Shown here: one piece after another, positions 5,933 to 6,698 of the stretch | Layout of the letters: every line of letters begins with the position of its first letter | Numbering within the stretch: position 1 is the first letter of the stretch | Source of the DNA: Bacillota bacterium | Lineage (GTDB): Bacteria; Bacillota; Limnochordia; Limnochordales; ZCTH02-B6 | Direction: 5' to 3' | NCBI GenBank assembly: GCA_003387805.1 | Contig: QGSR01000106.1 | Location: 1-6,698 of the forward strand | DNA: 6,698 nt | Translations under genes and position numbers: made by a program | The notes under the pieces: model-generated | The model's input: only the letters and a program-made list of their open reading frames with translations | Database searches by the model: none | What the model was told of the DNA's origin: nothing

Positions 5933-6005
5933 GCCCCACTAGCGGGCGCAACCTTCTTGCACATAGCTCGCTGGTGGGGCGTGTCGCGGAAATACGCCCC
6001 ACCAG
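5933..6005 (+). other. Long hairpin with two competing pairings, before and into the 247-bp array
   Basis: Segment 5933-5947 can pair with 5966-5980 over 15 bp (two G-T pairs). Its loop contains a further small stem GCAA/TTGC (5948-5951 with 5957-5960). The same right arm can instead pair downstream: CTGGTGGGGCGT (5971-5982) is the exact reverse complement of 5994-6005, a 12-bp stem with an 11-nt loop. The two helices share 5971-5980 and cannot form together. As RNA this would be an either/or switch; as DNA it is a set of three related arms. No known riboswitch core is recognised. Confidence 0.6.
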
Positions 6006-6222
6006 TGGGCCATGTTCCGTTCGCGCGGCGGAGCCTGCACATCGGCGCCAGAGACTGCGACGGGGGCCTTCGGACCGGGGAGAAAAAGACCCGTGGCACC
6101 GGCCGTTCCGGAATGGAACTCCGCGCTGGGACTGGAGTTTCGCGCCAGCGCACCGCCCAAATCAGTCGCCGCGACCGGAGGACCCATTCTTGGGTCTCGT
6201 TTTCGTTGTTCGCCTCAGAAAC
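5976..6222 (+). repeat. 247-bp tandem unit 1, candidate structured RNA
   Basis: This is the first of three diverged tandem units. Helix 1 is GGGGCGT (5976-5982) with ACGCCCC (5994-6000) around the loop GTCGCGGAAAT. Helix 2 is GTTCC (6105-6109) with GGAAC (6115-6119). Helix 3 is AACTCC (6117-6122) with GGAGTT (6134-6139). The block CCGCGACCGGA at 6169-6179 is identical in all three units, and a terminator-like hairpin follows. Its relation to the other units is clear, but it is the most diverged. A faint trace of a still earlier unit may precede it. I do not recognise the family. Confidence 0.8.
6178..6203 (+). terminator. Terminator-like hairpin of unit 1
   Basis: GAG-g-ACCCA (6178-6186) pairs with TGGGT-CTC (6191-6198) around TTCT, giving 8 bp with one bulge. 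After one G comes TTTT (6200-6203). The T-run is short, so efficiency is uncertain, but the same arrangement recurs in units 2 and 3. Confidence 0.6.
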
Positions 6223-6469
6223 GAGCCGTGGGACGAAAATACGGCCCGATAGTGGGCCTTGGTCCGCGGCCCACACCGAGTCCAGGCGTTGACGCCACGG
6301 GGTGGGACGGCGACCCACGGACCGGGTGGCAAGAGGCCTATGGCATAGGTCTTTCCGGAGTGGAAATTCATGCTCGATATGGGGTTCTGTGCCATCGGAT
6401 CACGTGGGCTGCCACCGCGACCGGAAGTCCCCATCCGTGGGTCTTCTTTTCACTGTTCGTCTCAAGAAC
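6223..6469 (+). repeat. 247-bp tandem unit 2, candidate structured RNA
   Basis: This is the second unit. Helix 1 is GAGCCGT (6223-6229) with ACGGCCC (6241-6247), one A-C mismatch, loop GGGACGAAAAT. Helix 2 is TTTCC (6352-6356) with GGAAA (6362-6366). Helix 3 is AATTC (6365-6369) with GGGTT (6382-6386), using two T-G pairs. The invariant block is at 6415-6425. An extra hairpin, 6331-6341 with 6345-6354, is possible in this copy. T-G pairs on this strand would be A-C mismatches on the other, so plus is the likely RNA strand. Confidence 0.85.
6424..6450 (+). terminator. Terminator-like hairpin of unit 2
   Basis: GAAG (6424-6427) pairs with CTTC (6443-6446), and CCCA (6430-6433) with TGGG (6438-6441), closing a TCCG loop with a small internal loop. 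TTTT follows directly (6447-6450). The outer pairs differ from unit 1 (GAAG/CTTC versus GAG/CTC) while staying complementary. Confidence 0.6.
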
Positions 6470-6698
6470 GGGCCGTGACACGAGAATACGGCCCATTAGC
6501 AGGTCTTCGTCCGCGGCCCGCACCGACCCGGACCTCGACGCCGCGAGCTACGACGACAGCCCTCGGATCGGGTGGCAAAACGCCCACGGCATCGGCCTTT
6601 CCAGGGTGGAAATTCTTGCTCCGGCTAGGGTTCTGTCCCAGCGGGTCGCGCTCCCTGTCGCCGCGACCGGAAGGCCCATTCCTGGGTCTCATTTTCGT
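6470..6698 (+). repeat. 247-bp tandem unit 3 (cut by the window end), candidate structured RNA
   Basis: This is the third unit, closest to unit 2 and truncated only by the window edge. Helix 1 is GGGCCGT (6470-6476) with ACGGCCC (6488-6494), loop GACACGAGAAT. Helix 2 is TTTCC (6598-6602) with GGAAA (6608-6612). Helix 3 is AATTCT (6611-6616) with AGGGTT (6627-6632). The invariant block is at 6661-6671. Further units probably lie beyond the window, since the sequence after the terminator is still repeat-like at the last base. Confidence 0.85.
6672..6695 (+). terminator. Terminator-like hairpin of unit 3
   Basis: AGGCCCA (6672-6678) pairs with TGGGTCT (6683-6689), 7 bp with one G-T pair, loop TTCC. 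After CA comes TTTT (6692-6695). It is at the same place within the unit as the hairpins of units 1 and 2. Confidence 0.55.

Noticed and set aside
6223..6247. Group II intron domain V resemblance (GAGCCGT...ACGGCCC)
   Set aside because: The hairpin is far too short, lacks the AGC triad arrangement and bulge of domain V, and no intron-encoded protein is present.
5548..6318. Arg/Pro-rich open frames of 100-230 codons across array B and the tRNA
   Set aside because: They read through a tRNA gene, a terminator or 19-bp repeats whose period is not a multiple of three, and have no recognisable domain.
6223..6469. T-box leader in the 247-bp units
   Set aside because: GGGTGG and ACCGCG words occur, but not joined as the T-box AGGGTGGNACCGCG, only one unit has ACCGCG after GGGCTGCC, and no synthetase or amino-acid gene follows.

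Overview
The window looks like chromosomal DNA from a very GC-rich bacterium. Three things suggest a GC-rich Bacillota lineage (Symbiobacterium-, Thermaerobacter- or Limnochorda-like): both tRNA genes encode their CCA end, the ribosome-binding sites are strong and purine-rich, and a near-consensus sigma-A promoter (TTGACA, 17 nt, TAAACT) precedes one tRNA. This placement is inferred from gene content and signals; no marker gene is present to prove it.

Layout. Positions 1-124 are an extremely G/C-biased stretch with a run of 16 G. A two-gene minus-strand unit follows: a GNAT-type acetyltransferase (2082 to 1534), then a ManB/CpsG-type phosphomannomutase (1495 to 125). On the plus strand come a tRNA-Ser(GCU) with clear promoter and terminator (2332-2513) and a small FUN14-family membrane protein (2672-2998). 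This protein gene converges on two minus-strand genes, a DUF309 protein (3526 to 3167) and a 12-helix MFS drug-efflux-type transporter (4898 to 3630). From 4899 to the end of the window (about 1.8 kb) I see no credible protein gene. That part holds a 21-bp tandem array just upstream of the MFS gene, a 19-bp tandem array, a tRNA-Ser(UGA) with its terminator, a second 19-bp array of different sequence, a long hairpin region, and a tandem array of three diverged 247-bp units that runs off the end of the window.

The most interesting part is the 247-bp array (5976-6698). Its three units have diverged, but they keep the same small helices with compensatory base-pair changes, an invariant 11-nt block, and a hairpin plus T-run at the same place near the end of each unit. 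G-T pairs in the helices and the T-runs both point to the plus strand as the RNA sense strand. I do not recognise the family. A tandem set of structured non-coding RNAs, or of serial terminator/attenuator modules, fits better than coding sequence, because the units differ from one another by single-base indels.

Functional links are modest. The acetyltransferase and phosphomannomutase are probably co-transcribed. The other genes appear to be independent housekeeping or accessory units.
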